DNA of 64,000 nucleotides. Source: Acidimicrobiaceae bacterium (GTDB taxonomy: Bacteria > Actinomycetota > Acidimicrobiia > Acidimicrobiales > Ilumatobacteraceae). This document shows, piece by piece, positions 62,418-64,000 of the stretch. The DNA is taken from positions 62,001-126,000 of the forward strand of contig JACJWG010000010.1 in the NCBI GenBank assembly GCA_020637235.1, read 5' to 3'. The position numbers were made by a program, and so were the translations under genes. The notes below the pieces were generated by a model that was given only the letters and a program-made list of their open reading frames with translations, searched no databases and was not told the DNA's origin. Position 1 is the first letter of the stretch. Each line of letters starts with the position of its first letter.

Positions 62418-63848
62418 TCACTTCGTCACCCAGGGCTCGAGCACGAGCATCAGGTAGTAGACCGCGGGCAGGGTGAACAGGAACCCGTCGAAGCGGTCGA
62501 GCACCCCGCCGTGGCCCTTCACCAGGCTGCCGAAGTCCTTGATGTCGAGGTTGCGCTTGAACATGCTCTCGGTGAGGTCGCCGAGCGGCGCCATCAGCGA
62601 GATGACGATGCCGAGGATCAGCAGGTCGCCGGTGCTGTTCCAGGTGGAGCTCGATCCGGCGACGCCGACGACCACCATCGCCAGCAACGTCATGATCGTG
62701 CCGCCGAGGAACCCTTCGATCGTCTTGTTCGGGCTGATCCAGGCGCGCAGCGGGGTGCGGCCGGCGGCCGAGCCGATGAACAGCGCACCCACGTCGTTGG
62801 CGACCACACCGAGCGCGAGCAGGAACAAGGTGTCGGTGCCGATCGAGTACGACGCGAACCCGTCGGCCACGAACACGCCGCCGGTCACCGTCGACGCGCT
62901 GAGGATGAGCGCGGCGAACGAGCCGAGGACACCGATCCACACGACGCCGAGCGTGGTGATCGCGGCGTTGGGCAAGGGGCTCGACTCGAGGCCGTTCGAC
63001 GACACGAAGGTGAGCGTGGCAGCGGCGAAGGCGAACACCACGACGAGCGGAATCGCGGTCTCGCCCACCCAGTAGGCGGCGAGCGGCAACGTCGCCGCTG
63101 CGGCGATGCCGGCGGTCGTGGCCGGGCGGTAGCCCTTCTCGGTGACCTTGTCGAAGAACTCGACGGCCGCGAGCGCGAGGATCGCCACGACGATCGCCAG
63201 CACGGCCCACGGGGCGAGCAACAGCGCACCGATGAAGGCGGCGGCGATGATCAGGCCCACCGCCACCGCGGTCGGCATGTCGCGTGACGACGGCGCGGGC
63301 CCACGGCTGGAACCCGGGGCACCCGTCGGGCGCACGGGACGGACCGGACCACGCGACGGGTCGACACGACCCGAGCGTGCCGACTTCTTCGGCATCGGTC
63401 GGCCCATGCGGTCGTCGGTGGGGTCGGTGCCGATCGTGATCCGGCCGGGCCCACGGCGCACCGGCGCGGAGGCGTCGTCGCCATCGTCGAACACCTCGCC
63501 GGTGACGTCGGGACGGTCGATCGGACGGCTGGGCACGGCCATCTCACCGGTCGGCGCGGGGTCGTCGCTCCAGACCGGCGCGTCGTTCGAGAACGACGAC
63601 CACACGTCGAGGTCGTCGGTGTGGTCGGGCTCGGGCTGTTCGGGGAGTTGCTGGGTGAGCATCGACGGCAGCTGCCCGGTGGGCGGCTCGGTCCAGTGCG
63701 GCAGCGGGCCGGTGTCGGCGTCGCCGAAGGACAGCCCGTCGCTGTCGTCCATCTCGCGGGTCATGTCGTCGCCGAACAGCGGTGGGCCGAAGTCGTCGTC
63801 GTCATCGTCACGGCCACGACGGCCGCGACGCCAGACATCATCGCTCAT
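62418..63848 (-). CDS. cdsA: Phosphatidate cytidylyltransferase with long acidic N-terminus
   Basis: 476 residues. The C-terminal about 280 have about eight membrane helices and the CDP-DAG synthase signature SMFKRNLDIKDFGSLVKGHGGVLDRFDGFLF. It makes CDP-diacylglycerol from phosphatidate and CTP. The first about 190 residues are extra: acidic (GRDDDDDFGPPLFGDDM, EPDHTDDLDVW) then basic/Pro-rich (KKSARSGRVDPSRGPVRPVRPTG), and are disordered by appearance. Usual length is about 270. ATG follows GGGGGA. Upstream of dxr, behind frr. Confidence 0.93.
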   Translation of the reverse strand: MSDDVWRRGRRGRDDDDDDFGPPLFGDDMTREMDDSDGLSFGDADTGPLPHWTEPPTGQLPSMLTQQLPEQPEPDHTDDLDVWSSFSNDAPVWSDDPAPTGEMAVPSRPIDRPDVTGEVFDDGDDASAPVRRGPGRITIGTDPTDDRMGRPMPKKSARSGRVDPSRGPVRPVRPTGAPGSSRGPAPSSRDMPTAVAVGLIIAAAFIGALLLAPWAVLAIVVAILALAAVEFFDKVTEKGYRPATTAGIAAAATLPLAAYWVGETAIPLVVVFAFAAATLTFVSSNGLESSPLPNAAITTLGVVWIGVLGSFAALILSASTVTGGVFVADGFASYSIGTDTLFLLALGVVANDVGALFIGSAAGRTPLRAWISPNKTIEGFLGGTIMTLLAMVVVGVAGSSSTWNSTGDLLILGIVISLMAPLGDLTESMFKRNLDIKDFGSLVKGHGGVLDRFDGFLFTLPAVYYLMLVLEPWVTK

Positions 63849-63942
63849 CAGGTGTCCCCCGTTTCTCGCTGCACGTCATGGTGGCATGCTCCAGGTGGCT
63901 CGGTCGCGCACCGGCCCGTGGCCGGACGCGTGCTGCGCCCGC

Positions 63943-64000
63943 TCAGACCTCGAGCAACTCCTCTTCCTTGCGGGACAGCGCTCGGTCGATCTTGTCGACG
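63943..64000 (-). CDS. frr: Ribosome recycling factor, C-terminal end (5' part outside window)
   Basis: Only the last 18 residues are visible: VDKIDRALSRKEEELLEV and a TGA. The ending matches RRF (VxKIDxLxxxKExELLEV), and its position just before cdsA in the direction of transcription supports it. RRF splits post-termination ribosomes with EF-G. The 94 bases to cdsA show nothing besides its ribosome site. Confidence 0.85.
   Translation of the reverse strand, partial: VDKIDRALSRKEEELLEV

Overview
This is a high-GC, gene-dense chromosomal window of an actinobacterium, most likely of the Acidimicrobiia (Ilumatobacter-like). That placement is an inference from gene content and order: the rsmD-coaD-coiled-coil-DUF177-rpmF-plsX string, the rseP-type protease between dxr and ispG, a Kgd-type 2-oxoglutarate decarboxylase/dehydrogenase, NucS mismatch endonuclease, GTP-type PEP carboxykinase, an F420-type oxidoreductase and mycothiol-amidase-like PIG-L enzymes. 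No rRNA, tRNA, IS element, prophage or CRISPR array was recognised.

Layout. 1-10.2 kb is a housekeeping block: plsX (cut by the window edge), rpmF, a DUF177 protein, a SepIVA/DivIVA-like coiled coil, coaD and rsmD on the minus strand. A 56-residue zinc-ribbon protein and a membrane GGDEF-EAL protein follow on the plus strand, then recG and a FakA-like DAK protein, and rpmB with a small cold-shock-like gene. 10.3-15.1 kb holds pckG, a PIG-L deacetylase and a two-gene K+ uptake system. 15.1-19.9 kb is a minus-strand set (membrane protein, lipoprotein, histidine phosphatase, PIG-L amidase, family III CoA-transferase, hydrolase). 19.9-26.6 kb is carbohydrate-flavoured: an F420-type oxidoreductase, a short galactokinase and an SMP-30 lactonase in one operon, then a LacI regulator divergent from a degenerate GH2 beta-mannosidase-like gene with two matching operators.

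26.6-33.3 kb mixes DNA/RNA metabolism: a UvrD2-like helicase, exonuclease III and an unusual NYN-S1 RNase-like protein with an alanine/lysine-rich tail, beside an array of about 72-bp intergenic repeats. 33.3-45.1 kb carries kgd, a cupredoxin lipoprotein, a PuuD-like membrane protein, ettA, a PAS-GGDEF-EAL sensor, cysQ and an enoyl-CoA hydratase. 45.2-54.1 kb is the most accessory-looking part: a His-rich membrane protein with two copies of an unknown metal-site-like domain, a second 72-bp repeat locus next to a broken GNAT gene, a CoA-transferase, a 14-TM MFS pump, and two tandem PEP-utilizing-enzyme halves that keep the phosphohistidine domain but lack the ATP-grasp domain. 54.2-64 kb returns to core genes: an ABC1/UbiB kinase, nucS, manA, a third 72-bp repeat locus, a nucleoside phosphorylase, ispG, rseP, dxr, cdsA and the 3' end of frr.

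Two features run through the whole window. Many first genes of transcripts have an NANNNT hexamer exactly six bases before the start codon, which points to leaderless mRNAs and helps choose starts. Three intergenic loci share a 72-73 bp repeat with CCTGGGYGCC/GGCRCCCAG ends. Best candidates for undescribed biology are the tandem phosphohistidine-domain proteins, the two-domain His-rich membrane protein and the NYN-S1 protein.
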